A stretch of 64,000 nt of DNA. Source: Pyrenochaeta sp. MPI-SDFR-AT-0127. Taxonomy: Eukaryota > Ascomycota > Dothideomycetes > Pleosporales > Cucurbitariaceae. The DNA is taken from NCBI GenBank assembly GCA_020747015.1, contig JAGTJM010000017.1:558001-622000 (forward strand), given 5' to 3'. The notes beneath the pieces are model-generated. The model was not told the DNA's origin. It saw nothing but the letters and a program-made list of their open reading frames with translations, and ran no database searches. The translations under genes were made by a program, and so were the position numbers. Numbering within the stretch: the stretch's first letter is position 1; each line of letters opens with the position of its first letter. Of this stretch, positions 53,901-64,000 are shown one piece after another.

Positions 53901-56658
53901 TTGCTAGTGTCGTTTTCTTCCACCATGTCGATGGCCTTTGCTGTTCAGAAACGTGCCTGGCATACTCAACATGATCAACGGGGGCGGTTTCAATCCGTAG
54001 CAGAGCTGGGCATGACGCTACGCTATGCGCCCGAGAACCAAGACCTACCTCACTGAACTACTATCGCTTCTGGTTTTCGACATCTACACGCTTTTCGATC
54101 TAGTTGTGCAGTGTCGCGGGCTACGATGCTGCAGTGGAGTATTAGAGGGGCGTACTGTGGCATACAGTTACACTATGGTATGGTCCAGGCAATGTCAACT
54201 CGAACGGGAATTGGAAACATGATCCAATTGAAGTGGCCGGCCAGAAGGTAGAGGGAAGGGACGACCATCCGGAGTCTTGGCGTTACAGATGGACGACCCA
54301 CAGTAGAGGAGAAGCTGTAGCAACGGATTACAGTCGAACGATGCAGCTATCGACGAAGACGATGCTCGCGTCCATCCGCTCAATGGCATTCGCCTATGGA
54401 ATGGCAGGTTATCCTACAGGTGGCATGGATTCGTCTTGGCAGTCTGCAGATTGAGGGTATCGCGAGCGAGATGACAGTCATGTCTGCCCTGTGGATGCTC
54501 CATATCAGAGGAGGGAATATCTTCGTCCTAAACGCATGAATTGCGAAAGTATACCTGATATTGCTCAAGTTGTGTCGATTTTGCCAATTGGTGATGCACG
54601 GACCCGGATACTCGTTCCAGTGTGATATTGTCACCTCGCCTGGGTAGACCATGGCGCATAGACTCGAAATTTTGCGTCTCCTGGTGTTCATGAATGCGGA
54701 TTATCCTTTGAAGAAAAATAATTTTGAGGATTGACGTGCGGTCACGAACGGTTGTGAAAGATGAGGGGAAAGAGCTTGGGCCTGCACATGACCAATAGGA
54801 AACTGCAATGAGGTAAGAACAACCTTTTTCTTCCTTTGCTCCACGGCCAGATGACCAGACGTCCAGACATCCAGACGTTTACTCTCAATGCTTGAACCAA
54901 AAAAGATGCTTTGTCTGGGAACGTGTTTTGCGAGGCTGACGTCGTCAGACATGTTTTGCAACGTTAAAATGTACATATTTATTGTTTGGCCAATGACTGG
55001 CTGATGCTCCAATCATATGCTTTAGCGAAAGGTCTATTTTAGATTGACACGAACATACGATAAACCATATCCGACGACACGAGGTGATTTTCTAGTAAAA
55101 ACAAGGCAACTGCTAAACATAAAATATACAGTTTGCTGTGCTACTGCAGCCTACGCTTGACAACCACGGCCACTCTTCCAACAGCGCTTCCAGCAGAGAG
55201 TGGGACCAGGGGAGTCGTTCGTCGGCCATGACACTTCCGGCTCCGCGCGTGCTAATGACGCAGGGCGAGTATAGCCGGTGGAACCCTGAGGACGTGAAAC
55301 ACAATGGGTTGTCGTTTTTGTGGACGCAAGATTCAAAGGGCTCCAGCATATGCCGGCAGATGCAGGTGAGATGCGCTCAAACAGCCTTGCCTGTTGCGGG
55401 AGTATGATATTGATCACCGTCGCTCCCGCTGATTTTCCCCAATTTCAGGTGGCGTGTGTTCGTGAATCGTGTTGGCAAGCAAACGGTACCCCTGAGATTA
55501 GCGAGGCATGATCAGCAGTCTTTGACGGCATGCTCCGCTCCAATGGGTAGATCAAAAGTCTAAACAGTGGGTGACAAGAACCAGCGACCTGGAGGATGGA
55601 GCTGGTGCGTAGTGGGCGCAATGGGCAACGCAGCTGCTCCCTCAGGTACGATGATGGGAGGTTGGAACAGGCACAGCAAATCGGGCCGAGAGAAACACGG
55701 TGTCGACGTCGCTGCAGGTACCGCGGCGCATGCAACGGAAGGGGATATTGGCCGAGATGGTGCGACAGACTCCACATGTAAACCTCGAGCTGTTGATGGC
55801 ATTTTCATTACCGCTGCTGGTGGCCGGCTGGTGCTGTCAGAAAGTCTTATCACAAGTCACCACTAGCACTGGTCGAGCTCGTGTAGGGGGGGTGGGATGG
55901 AGGCTTGAGTCAGGAGAGAGGCACAAGCACAAAGTACGACCATGGCCAAGCTGTCGGCGGGCAGTGGACAGGAGAACGAGCACAGCAGCAGGGCTCCACG
56001 TGAGGAATGGGGAGTGGTAGGCCTGCAGCGAGTTGTCGTAGAGGTAGCAGCAGTCGCATACGGCGCACCAGAGAATGTCGCGGAGGGCACACAGGCTCAG
56101 CTTTGCGGCTCAGCCTCGAGGGCACAATGCGGGCTGGGTGGCACGATTCATGGCCCAGCATGCTTGGATCCCTTTGGGCATCGGAGGTTTCGAGCTTCTG
56201 GTACTCCAAGCAGCCATTGAGCCATTGAGACTTGGGCCTAGCGACCACCACCAGATCGCTGTCCGGGATAGTCTCTCTCACAAGCCCGTTGCCAACCCCG
56301 AGCGCTGTGTGTGAAGGACGCTCTCCTTCCTTTTGCCCCCCTCTGCCCCCGTTGTCTTCCTCCTCCATCGTCGTGCTGCCTGCCGTTTCTCGACCAGCAA
56401 GCCGCACCATGGCCTGCTGACGCCACACTCTACACAACCTTATTGTCCTTCGTTTGGCCACCGGCCGTCGTTTTATTCGTTGCACAATACCATCACCTGC
56501 AGGGCGGCCCTGCCTCAAGGCTTTCGCCGTGCGATAGCCACGCCGGGGACCACCATTGATATTACCCTTCAGGGATTGCTCCATTCATAATTCCCGGCCA
56601 GCATCCATCGAGCAAAATACATAATCGACGTGCCTGCCTGCTGCCCTGCCTGCCCGCC
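50901..56658. other. 5.8-kb region without a firm gene call
   Basis: It lies between the divergent starts of glutamine synthetase and the 1300-residue protein. GC-rich frames are numerous but short. Coding-like pieces around 52.5-53.4 kb on the minus strand are described under findings. The rest (53.5-56.6 kb) shows nothing I can support. Confidence 0.4.
50909..50930. repeat. (TG)11 dinucleotide repeat in the glutamine synthetase leader
   Basis: Eleven TG units on the plus strand, i.e. CA repeats in the mRNA, ending about 8 bases before the start codon. It is very close to the translation start. Confidence 0.9.
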
Positions 56659-59600
56659 ATGCATCGCCACTCGCTCTCCGAGACGGGCGACATGATGGCC
56701 TCGGCGCGCTCGAGCAGAGCCCCCAGCTTCAGCAGCGACCGGCCGTCGGTGGCCAGCTCCGTCACATTCCAGATGCCCTCGACGGTGCGGCCGCTGCCCG
56801 CCTACATTGCCGCCGCCGTCGCCTCGCAGACCGTCACCGACCACCACAATGCGCAGCTGCGCGACGACGACGCCGACCATGAAGAGCTGGAGAACGCCGT
56901 CTTCTCGGAGCAGGCCCTGGCCCTGCTCAATGCCTTTCTCGACCACCTGCTCTTCGCATTCCTCTCCTCGGCGCGCTCGCCCTCGCTGACCGCCATCCGA
57001 CCCGCCATCTCCGATGTGCTCAAGCCGCGCCTGGCCCGCGAGGCCATGGAGGCCGCCGACGAGGAGCTGCAGGGCCTGCTGGCCGGCGAGGACGACGAGG
57101 AGTTTCCCGCACACCACGCCAAGCCCCTCGACAGGTGGGACGTCGAGAAGGTCTGGAAGCGCACGCGCCTGCGCATCATGGTCTACACGCGCCTGGGCGA
57201 GCTCGAGGACGAGGACGAGGAGCGCTATGTCAGCCAGGAGCGCGGCCTCAGCATGGACGACGACGACGACGACGAGGCCGGCCTGGTCTCATGGGCGTCT
57301 GCCATCTTCCTCACCTCGGTCATCGAGTATGTCGCAGAGCAGACGCTGCTGGTGTCCGGCTCGGCCGCCTTTGCGCGCATGGCCGCCAAGATGAAGAAGG
57401 CGGCGCAGGAGTCGCAAGAACCACAAGAGCTGACCTTTGAGCGCATCGTCATCGAGGAGCCTGACGTAGAGAAGATTGCCCTCAACTCGGCCCTCGGCAG
57501 GCTATGGAGGACGTGGAGGAAGCGCGTGCGGTCGCCCATCACCCCCCTCTCTCCTGGACGCGGCGTGCGACCCGTCTCGAGCTACTCGAGCTTCCACAAC
57601 CGCAAAGCCAGCCACGACACCATTGACGATCCTTTGCGGAGTGGACGGTCGCCAATTCCTGAGCACACGCCTACAGAGACGGAGATTGCAGCCAACATAC
57701 CACTTCCCCAGGGCGACAACGACGTAAACGAGATTGAAGTGCCTGGCCTGGCGCGGACATATGAAGAAGATGCAGAGAGCTCCGGCACGCAGACCCCTGT
57801 GCCGCGCCCTCAACGACCCACCAGCGTCATCATGCTTTCCCCACCTGAGACATTCCGGAGAAGGACTGTCAAAGAACGCCCTCTATCGATGCCTCTGCGG
57901 CCAGCCCCACCCTTCACCATGCCTGTGCACTCCCCGACCGACGAGCCAGAGACTCCCTTTGAGACGTCAATGGAGCAGCTGGACGACCAGGACTCGTACT
58001 TTGACTCCGCGGAGCAGGAACATGTACCCCAGCAAAAGCGAGCCGTGGCTGGGCAGCAAGAATCACCAGATGAAGATGCTGCCATGGTAGCCTTCGCGGC
58101 GACTACAGGCATGGGCTTCCGAATGAGCACCGTTGGGCCAATCAAGACAGATGAGCTGGAAAAGTCTGAAGAAGAGCCAGAAATACCCAGTGCAGGTGGC
58201 TACGAAAGTGAGCCCAAGGTGCTGCAATCCAAGCGCATGTCGATAGAAAAAAAAGGCCCTCCAGGCATTGTGCGTACCTTTTCAACAAGAAGCTCCAGCG
58301 TGCGGTCTGGCCGAGAAACGCCTGTGTCGACACCAAAAGCGCCACCGCAGGCAGAGGGAAGGTCGTACCTGGACGATGCTGCGTCTGACGACGACGTCGT
58401 CGAGGAGCACCAGGCGATTGGCATTGCACGGACTTCGGATATCCCTATTCGATCAACGCCCACTCCCCCAGCGGACTCTCCAGCGGATAGAGGCAAAGGG
58501 CCTGCGCACGGAGGCTATGTGGAACTGCATCCGCGACATTCAGGACCAACATCGGCTCCTGCCCGCAACACACCTACGCCCGATGCAAAACCTGGAGTAC
58601 CAGAGCGGTCGGTTGCTCGAAAAGACGTGCATCAGAGATCGCCCTCAAACAATGAGTATGCCGCTAGTCCAGCGCAGCACGATAGCAATGCCAGTCCACC
58701 GCGAAGACCAGATTCGACGCCTCAGAAGGCGCGTGGCACGTCATTGCCCTCGCTAAAGGAGGTGGACAGTCTCTCCTCCAACAAGTCTGAGGAACGAATC
58801 GCTTCTGAGAGTAAAGCGCATCGTAGCACTCCGTCTTCCAGCAGTTCCAAGCGTGCTCAGTATCCCAACCGCGACACACCGGTCCTCATCACTGATAGAC
58901 AGGCACAGCGCACCCCCACTGACGATTTGCCACATCCCCAGCCCCCGGCTCATGAGAGATCACCTTCGGACAAGGCGTCTCTGAAGCGAGTCATCTCATC
59001 GGCCTCTTCCGGTAAGAAGTCAGGCAGCTTCGTTATTACACCTAGCGGACGAGATTCCGAAGCAAGTCACCGATCTCGCAATCTGACCGGGCGCATGTCA
59101 GAGGAGGATCGTGAGCGCGAGTTCGACTCGCTGGTGAAGGGGCAGGAGACGGTCAAATTTACCCTGACACCGCAGAACATGCGCGACCTTGATGTACGTT
59201 CCGTGTGCCGCCCGTTCCTTGCAGACTCTGACATCCAGCAGGAATCACCCATTGAGACCAAAACGGAGCCTGCTAAGCCTACCGCACCTTCTGTAACAGT
59301 CTATCCTCGCGTTGAAGCCAACAGGGATTCATCTTTTGGCACGGGCAACCTGCCGAATAGATCAGCCTCCAGGAGCAATGGTCCAGTTGCCTCGCCACAT
59401 AAACCTTCGCCGAGCAGGAAGGTGGTCAGCAGGCCACTTGCTAGGGAACCTCGAATCGAGTCAGAATCCATGCGCGACTTTGCCGACTTTATTCGATCCA
59501 CGGGACCTTCCCCTGGGCAGGAGAAACCTGTGCAGCCATTTGTTAACATTAGTGGGAACGGACCAAAAGCCAACAATTCTACGACATCGTCTATTGGACG

Positions 59601-60561
59601 CAGACTTTCAAACAAGCAGACGACCAGTCGTGCAGACGGCCCATCTGCCAAAGCCCGTATCAACATGGAACCGCGTAGTCCAGCAGGGCTTAGCAGCGGC
59701 AATGATGATCTGATTGACTTCATACGACAAGGACCGCCCAACGCGAACAATGGACAGCCCAGAATTCCCCGCAATGTTGCACCCTTCCGTAGCACGGTTG
59801 ACTCGGACCAGTTTGACAATATGCTTGGTGGCCATAATAATGTTGAATCAGCATTCGGCTCCACCTCTTCGACCCTAGACTCCAAGCAGAGCGCGCACAC
59901 TGTCAATTCGCGAACTGGCCTTCTCCCTACTCCAAAGGTTGTCCAGCCAGCCTACTCCAACACTCCACAGAAACTGAGTGGAAACATGGCTTCGAACGCA
60001 GAACCTCAGATCACAAAGACTCGTCGGCGTGTCAAGGATCCATACGCAATTGATCTGTCAGACGACGAGGATGAAGATCAGTTGACTGCCCTGCCGCACT
60101 CCAGCCAGCCTCAGGCAACCAAGCAAGAAAGTTTAATGGATTTCCTCAACGGCATGGATCCCCCGACTACCAACAAGCCACAGCCTTTCATGCTCAGCCA
60201 AGAAACAATAGCCGCAGCTCGTGCCCGCGCGACTGCCTCAAATTCATCGCTGTCATCATCAAATACTGCCATACGCAATACCAATGGCCCTGTACCGTTC
60301 GGTACTGTTTCATCGACATCTGTCGCCTCGGACGCCCCTCGCGCATACAAACCCCGACTTCAAGCCAGGGCTCCTGCAGCCGGTGACGCGCGTGCTGGTG
60401 GAGGCAAAACTGCAACGAGCGATCTTGCAGATTTCCTACGCAATTCAGGACCGCCAGAACCGCTGATGAGTCCACCGACGGGATCGAGGAAAGAGGAAGA
60501 AAAGAAAAGTAGTAGCCGCAAGTTTTGGAGGTCGAAGAAGACGTACGGCGATTTGCCGTAG
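56659..60561 (+). CDS. Large, mostly disordered protein with N-terminal helical domain
   Basis: An intronless 1300-residue gene whose product I cannot name. Residues of about 60-300 form a folded helical domain: ENAVFSEQALALLNAFLDHL, SPSLTAIRPAISDVLKPRLA, a WDVEKVWKRTRLRIMVYTRL segment, an acidic DDDDDDE run, then ASAIFLTSVIEYVAEQTLLV and KIALNSALGRLWRTWRKRVR. The repeated short helices (an AISDVL and a VIEYVAEQ helix) recall a histone fold-like arrangement, which is only a suggestion. Residues of about 310-1300 are low complexity, rich in Pro, Ser, Thr, Arg and acidic residues, as in long disordered regulators. Four short DF[IL] motifs recur in the last third (about residues 938, 1015, 1155 and 1255). 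The C-terminus is basic (SRKFWRSKKTYGDLP). The upstream GC-rich coding start is consistent with a real gene. Confidence 0.8.
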   Translation: MHRHSLSETGDMMASARSSRAPSFSSDRPSVASSVTFQMPSTVRPLPAYIAAAVASQTVTDHHNAQLRDDDADHEELENAVFSEQALALLNAFLDHLLFAFLSSARSPSLTAIRPAISDVLKPRLAREAMEAADEELQGLLAGEDDEEFPAHHAKPLDRWDVEKVWKRTRLRIMVYTRLGELEDEDEERYVSQERGLSMDDDDDDEAGLVSWASAIFLTSVIEYVAEQTLLVSGSAAFARMAAKMKKAAQESQEPQELTFERIVIEEPDVEKIALNSALGRLWRTWRKRVRSPITPLSPGRGVRPVSSYSSFHNRKASHDTIDDPLRSGRSPIPEHTPTETEIAANIPLPQGDNDVNEIEVPGLARTYEEDAESSGTQTPVPRPQRPTSVIMLSPPETFRRRTVKERPLSMPLRPAPPFTMPVHSPTDEPETPFETSMEQLDDQDSYFDSAEQEHVPQQKRAVAGQQESPDEDAAMVAFAATTGMGFRMSTVGPIKTDELEKSEEEPEIPSAGGYESEPKVLQSKRMSIEKKGPPGIVRTFSTRSSSVRSGRETPVSTPKAPPQAEGRSYLDDAASDDDVVEEHQAIGIARTSDIPIRSTPTPPADSPADRGKGPAHGGYVELHPRHSGPTSAPARNTPTPDAKPGVPERSVARKDVHQRSPSNNEYAASPAQHDSNASPPRRPDSTPQKARGTSLPSLKEVDSLSSNKSEERIASESKAHRSTPSSSSSKRAQYPNRDTPVLITDRQAQRTPTDDLPHPQPPAHERSPSDKASLKRVISSASSGKKSGSFVITPSGRDSEASHRSRNLTGRMSEEDREREFDSLVKGQETVKFTLTPQNMRDLDVRSVCRPFLADSDIQQESPIETKTEPAKPTAPSVTVYPRVEANRDSSFGTGNLPNRSASRSNGPVASPHKPSPSRKVVSRPLAREPRIESESMRDFADFIRSTGPSPGQEKPVQPFVNISGNGPKANNSTTSSIGRRLSNKQTTSRADGPSAKARINMEPRSPAGLSSGNDDLIDFIRQGPPNANNGQPRIPRNVAPFRSTVDSDQFDNMLGGHNNVESAFGSTSSTLDSKQSAHTVNSRTGLLPTPKVVQPAYSNTPQKLSGNMASNAEPQITKTRRRVKDPYAIDLSDDEDEDQLTALPHSSQPQATKQESLMDFLNGMDPPTTNKPQPFMLSQETIAAARARATASNSSLSSSNTAIRNTNGPVPFGTVSSTSVASDAPRAYKPRLQARAPAAGDARAGGGKTATSDLADFLRNSGPPEPLMSPPTGSRKEEEKKSSSRKFWRSKKTYGDLP

Positions 60562-61264
60562 TTGATCACTTTCTGTTCGAGACTTGTGTTATTTGATACC
60601 TCTAAGAAAGTCTGCTGTTGGATGATTTTGTTAATTAGCGGACCCACATACCTCCATCGTTCATGTGCTTTCCCTTGGATTATTCTTTTTCTTTTGGAAT
60701 CTCGGCCACCCATGCCGTTATTATCCGTTTGGAAGATTGAGGTTCTTCGGAGGGGATTTCTTTTTGCTAACTTTGACGATACTTTGTTTATGACTTCCAA
60801 TACCCCCCAGTTGAATACTCGAATTTAATTTCTCTCTGCAAGTTTTCTCTCCTGCTTGTTCATTTCCTTTATTCTTGTGGCAACTCGCCTTTTCGTAAAC
60901 TACTTTTCTCATGCCAGAGTGGGTTAAAGGTTGTGTAAGATGCAGCGGCGAAACCAAAAATGTATGCATAGATTATTCCATCCAATCACATAGCAAATGA
61001 TATTATCTACAATAAACCGATTCCTTCTATCAAGTGAGGTGTGTGAACGGATACCGAAGGATAGCTAGGATCACTTCAGCCGAGCAACCCCACGGAACTG
61101 TTCCGAAGCTCTATGAATGTGGCTTAGTGTGAATAACCCCATGTCGTCAACATGCTGACTGCAGACTGCAAAAGTCTCATATATATCCTCCACACACTAC
61201 TCTCACATGTAAGCATCAAACATAAACTTTCTGCTTCAATTCATTGTTCACCGAGAGATACGCA
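60562..61264. other. Tandem intergenic region
   Basis: 3' end of the large protein gene and promoter of the D-lactate dehydrogenase-type gene. AT-rich, with ATATAT near 61185 as a possible TATA element. No gene seen. Confidence 0.5.
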
Positions 61265-62716
61265 ATGGCGTCTCGGATATCCTACAACCACTCTTCTTCC
61301 AATATTGAGAGCTTGGTCAATCAAACTGCCACTCATGGTATTGAACATTCGGTAGACCCGGCAGTTAGAGATGCAAAAGCAAATACAAAGCATTCTCCCG
61401 CGGCATTGGAAGAGACACCGGTGATAGTCTTTTTTCCCCGGTCAACCCAAGAAACGTCGGTGATTTTGAAAGCGTGCAATGAGAGACAGATAGCCGTTAC
61501 CTCTTTCTCCGGCGGCACGAGTCTCGGCGGTGCGCTCACGTCCACACGGGGAGGGGTGTGCATCAGTTTCGAGCGCATGAAGAATGTGGTTGCTCTGCAC
61601 GAGGACGATTTGGACGTTGTTGTGCAGCCAGGTATAGGATGGGTGGAATTGAATGAAGAATTGAAAGAGAAGGGGTTATTCTTCCCAGTTGATCCCGCTC
61701 CAGGCGCAAGTATTGGTGGAATGATTGCAATGTCTTGCTCAGGCACGAACGCGTACAGATACGGCACGATGAAAGAATGGGTCATCTCGCTCACATGCGT
61801 CTTAGCAGATGGCAGTGTCATCAAGACACATAACCGGCCGAGGAAATCTTCGGCAGGATACGATTTCACACACCTCATCATCGGCTCAGAAGGTACCTTG
61901 GCGCTAGTCACAGAAGCAGTGCTTCGTCTCACCCCCTTGCCCAAAAATCTCCACGTCGGCATCGCCACGTTCGAAACCTTCCAGCAAGGCGTCGATATCG
62001 TCGTAGCCCTCCAGCGAAGCGGCCACCAACTCGAAGCCCTGGAACTCGCAGACGGCCCGCAAATGCACTGTGTCAACCATTCCCAACTCGCACGCCAGCA
62101 CTTTGAAGAGAAGCCAACGCTCTTCTTGAAAATCGCAGGCCCATCCATGCAACTCGTAAACGACCAAATCGCCACCGTTGAAGCGCTGTGTAAGCGCCAA
62201 AACGCACTTTCAACTGAAATCACAAACGACAAGACGCGCATCGACGTCCTTTGGGGGGCGAGAAAGTGCATGGGTCAAGCGCTTATCACCATGAAAAAGA
62301 ATCCTTCAGACCTGTTTCTAAACTCCGATTGCGCAGTCCCCATTTCCAATCTCGCCGCCCTCGTGTCTGGAACGCAGGCGCTCATTGCCCAAGCTGCAGG
62401 CACACATGACTGGTTCTGCGCAAATGTGGGCCACATTGGCGACGGAAATGTGCATTCTTCCATCGTCTGTCCTGCGTCGGACAAGGCTGCTGCGGAAGCC
62501 GTGTTGCGGCGCGTCACACAGCTAGCGCTGAGCCTCGAGGGCACGGTAACGGGCGAGCATGGTGTGGGGCTCAAGTTGAGGGATGCGCTGGAAGAAGAGG
62601 TTGGGAGGGAGGGAGTCGAGGCTATGAGGAGGGTAAAGCGCGGGTTAGACGAGAAGGGCATTTTGAACCCGGAGAAGGTTTTTAGATTAAATGGAGAGGG
62701 TAGAGCGAGGCTTTAG
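61265..62716 (+). CDS. FAD-linked D-lactate dehydrogenase/glycolate oxidase-type enzyme
   Basis: A single-exon gene of 483 aa from MASRISYNHSSSN. It has the vanillyl-alcohol-oxidase (PCMH) FAD-binding fold: FSGGTSLGGALTS near residue 85, VVVQPGIGWVELNEEL, DPAPGASIGGMIAMSCSGTNAYRYG, and GSEGTLALVTEAVLRL. The C-terminal oxidase domain follows, with ANVGHIGDGNVHSSI and GTVTGEHGVGLKLR near the end, both hallmarks of D-lactate dehydrogenase (cytochrome) and related 2-hydroxyacid oxidases. The enzyme should oxidise D-lactate (or D-2-hydroxyacids) using FAD. No clear mitochondrial presequence is visible, and the protein is shorter than typical mitochondrial DLD proteins, so its location is open. It sits just upstream of the convergent DUF6536 pseudogene. 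Confidence 0.9.
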   Translation: MASRISYNHSSSNIESLVNQTATHGIEHSVDPAVRDAKANTKHSPAALEETPVIVFFPRSTQETSVILKACNERQIAVTSFSGGTSLGGALTSTRGGVCISFERMKNVVALHEDDLDVVVQPGIGWVELNEELKEKGLFFPVDPAPGASIGGMIAMSCSGTNAYRYGTMKEWVISLTCVLADGSVIKTHNRPRKSSAGYDFTHLIIGSEGTLALVTEAVLRLTPLPKNLHVGIATFETFQQGVDIVVALQRSGHQLEALELADGPQMHCVNHSQLARQHFEEKPTLFLKIAGPSMQLVNDQIATVEALCKRQNALSTEITNDKTRIDVLWGARKCMGQALITMKKNPSDLFLNSDCAVPISNLAALVSGTQALIAQAAGTHDWFCANVGHIGDGNVHSSIVCPASDKAAAEAVLRRVTQLALSLEGTVTGEHGVGLKLRDALEEEVGREGVEAMRRVKRGLDEKGILNPEKVFRLNGEGRARL

Positions 62717-62745
62717 AGTATTTAAATATTAGACAGATTTGTGTG

Positions 62746-63720
62746 TCATTGTGAAGTTGGTTTCCGGTATAAGACGGACGTCTGTTTGTCCCGTGTGTAA
62801 CAGAACAAGTAAGGCTCCACACGCATGGTCTCCTTCTGCCGCACCCAGGCGTACTCTACTCCATCTTGCGGTGGCTCGACTTCTTGACTAGAAAATGTGC
62901 AGTACTCCATAATGTGATCTCCATCGATATGAGTGACCACGCCCCAGCGAGCTTCTTTCAAGTGTGGATCAGTATCTTCTTGGGGAGGATGGCATGCAGC
63001 GCTGATGGCCGTGCTACATTGGTTAAACAAGGACATGGTGACAGATATATTGCGACAAGGCAGATATGCGACTATGGTAAGAACACCTCTTAATAAATAC
63101 ATGAAACAAAATAGGCTGAGCATGAAGAATCCGCACGCGGTGATCGATTAAGGGGTGGAATCATCCTGATGGGGGCTGAGCAGATTGATTTTGACGAGAA
63201 ACAGTGACTGTGATAGAAGCCCATGTAGAATACCAGATACTGAAATAAGTGGTACAGCCCATTCCCAAGGTAGTTGGAGGTAGTGTGTAAAGCGCTGGAG
63301 GCTTTGAGGTGATGATGTACGAAATGGCTTCCATCTCTGTGCAAAATTGTTCCTTTTAATTGCGCAGCATGTCCCTGTACACAGGCGCTTGATGCTGAAG
63401 TAGGTGAATGATAGAATCACTTGAGGGCAATTGCAACGAAGGCGTTGAGGAATGTCCACGAAACCATCCATGTTTTTCCGTAACGGGGAGGACCAAGGAG
63501 CTTTGCAAACCCCACGTTGTCCATGCACCTTCCTCGCCTTTGTGGGCAGCCTCAGCTAATGCGTATGGGAGGAGGGAGAGTGCAAGAATTCCAAACAGCA
63601 TCGCCCTATACTAGCTATTAGATGGCTGTACTCAATTGTGGCACTCTTGCTTACATGGCCACCGTTGAAGCAAGCTGTGAGCCCTCTAGAGCCGAGCGGA
63701 ATGTCAAGACTTTACGTATC
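62746..63720 (-). pseudogene. Broken, 5'-truncated DUF6536-family membrane protein gene
   Basis: Read on the minus strand, this matches the C-terminal part of a large fungal integral membrane protein family with an N-terminal DUF6536 domain. Family-like pieces appear in order: SALEGSQLASTVA, a 49-nt intron (63606-63654), then MLFGILALSLLPYALAEAAH, GPPRYGKTWMVSWTFLNAFVA, PQVILSFTYFSI, FTHYLQLPWEWAVPLISVSG, HGLLSQSLFLVKI, SITACGF, CSTAISAACHPP and FSSQEVEPP. They do not lie in one frame. A frame change occurs near 63505-63515, another near 63430, and a TAA interrupts the frame at 63148-63150 just before SITACGF. The N-terminal half expected for this family (several hundred residues) is missing. 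I conclude that it is a relic. The family recognition is from memory; a search is needed to confirm it. A poly-T tract lies just upstream at 63802. Confidence 0.7.
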
Positions 63721-63801
63721 CAGGGCCTTTATAAGAGCCAGCAACAAGCCTCGACTCCGCCTGTTTTGCTGTTACATAAGGAAGAGACAGCGTAGTGTCT
63801 C

Positions 63802-63820
63802 TTTTTTTTTTTTTTTTTTT
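63802..63820. repeat. Homopolymer T19 tract
   Basis: Nineteen T on the plus strand, about 80 bases beyond the point where the DUF6536 remnant becomes unreadable. Confidence 0.95.
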
Positions 63821-63992
63821 AAGAAACGAAATAATTGCGTCGTCGACCGTGATGAGTCGGTCTTACTGCGATGTCCGAATGGTAAGGTACAGTAAGTCCA
63901 CCTTTACAAAGTTAGCAACAACGTGTAGTAGAACTGTTTTCTTCGCCATGTTCTCAGTTCAGTGAGGGCGCTTCATCAGGCTGTGGGCGGGG

Positions 63993-63999
63993 TATAAAT
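63993..63999 (+). promoter_or_regulatory. TATA-like element at the right edge
   Basis: TATAAAT directly follows a GC-rich GGGCGGGG stretch, in the last ten bases of the window. It may belong to a gene starting beyond the edge. Confidence 0.25.
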
Positions 64000-64000
64000 T

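Noticed and set aside
55910..56584. 224-codon minus-strand frame upstream of the disordered-protein gene
   Set aside because: Low-complexity, basic composition expected from GC-rich promoter DNA, with no splice or family support.
63356..63601. 81-residue secreted-protein-like frame
   Set aside because: Its hydrophobic start is a transmembrane helix of the DUF6536 remnant, and the rest is out of frame with the family.

Overview
The window looks like nuclear DNA of a filamentous ascomycete, most likely a dothideomycete of the Pleosporales type (inferred from protein flavour, not from a search). Genes are short and intron-bearing. Nearly all introns are about 46-90 nt, with GTRNGY donors, YAG acceptors and often a CTAAC or CTGAC branch site, and every gene has its own promoter region. 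I rebuilt exon structures by joining reading frames across such introns; the evidence fields give the exon coordinates.

Left part (1-19.4 kb): the 5' end of a conidiation-type KGG-repeat hydrophilic protein (minus strand); a 1261-residue protein I do not recognise; a CorA-like Mg2+ transporter; a DUF2231 membrane protein; a secreted amidase; the ISWI chromatin-remodelling ATPase; and the tail-anchored protein targeting ATPase GET3.

Middle (21-37.4 kb) is an accessory, enzyme-rich stretch: secreted class 3 lipase, class II aldolase/adducin protein, luciferase-like-domain membrane protein, FAD monooxygenase, secreted GMC oxidoreductase, rhodopsin-like (PTH11/SAT4-type) membrane protein, type-B carboxylesterase, a small hypothetical protein and a short beta-carbonic-anhydrase-like protein. 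No PKS, NRPS or terpene synthase backbone is visible, so I do not call a secondary-metabolite cluster.

Right part (40-64 kb) mixes housekeeping and accessory genes: a single-pass membrane protein with two PPxY motifs, TFIIH subunit TFB5, a GFA/CENP-V-fold protein, a small Cys-rich protein, Mediator subunit 1, a heme-thiolate peroxidase (peroxygenase family), glutamine synthetase, a 1300-residue mostly disordered protein, a D-lactate dehydrogenase-type FAD oxidase, and at the right edge a broken, 5'-truncated DUF6536 membrane-protein gene.

Main points of interest: the pseudogene at the right edge with frameshifts and a nonsense codon; symmetric repeat-bearing exons in the KGG-repeat gene; four stop-free introns whose length is a multiple of three (GET3, TFB5, GFA protein, Cys-rich protein) that simple ORF calling would translate; in-frame microexons, one carrying the heme-ligating Cys of the peroxidase; a GC-AG intron; a glutamine synthetase whose ATG is an exon by itself; a perfect 13-bp hairpin; and a recurring DF[IL] motif in the disordered protein. 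I saw no tRNA, rRNA, CRISPR array or intact transposon. Large gene-poor gaps lie at 0.4-2.3, 19.4-21.1, 28.8-31.0, 37.3-40.0 and 50.9-56.7 kb.
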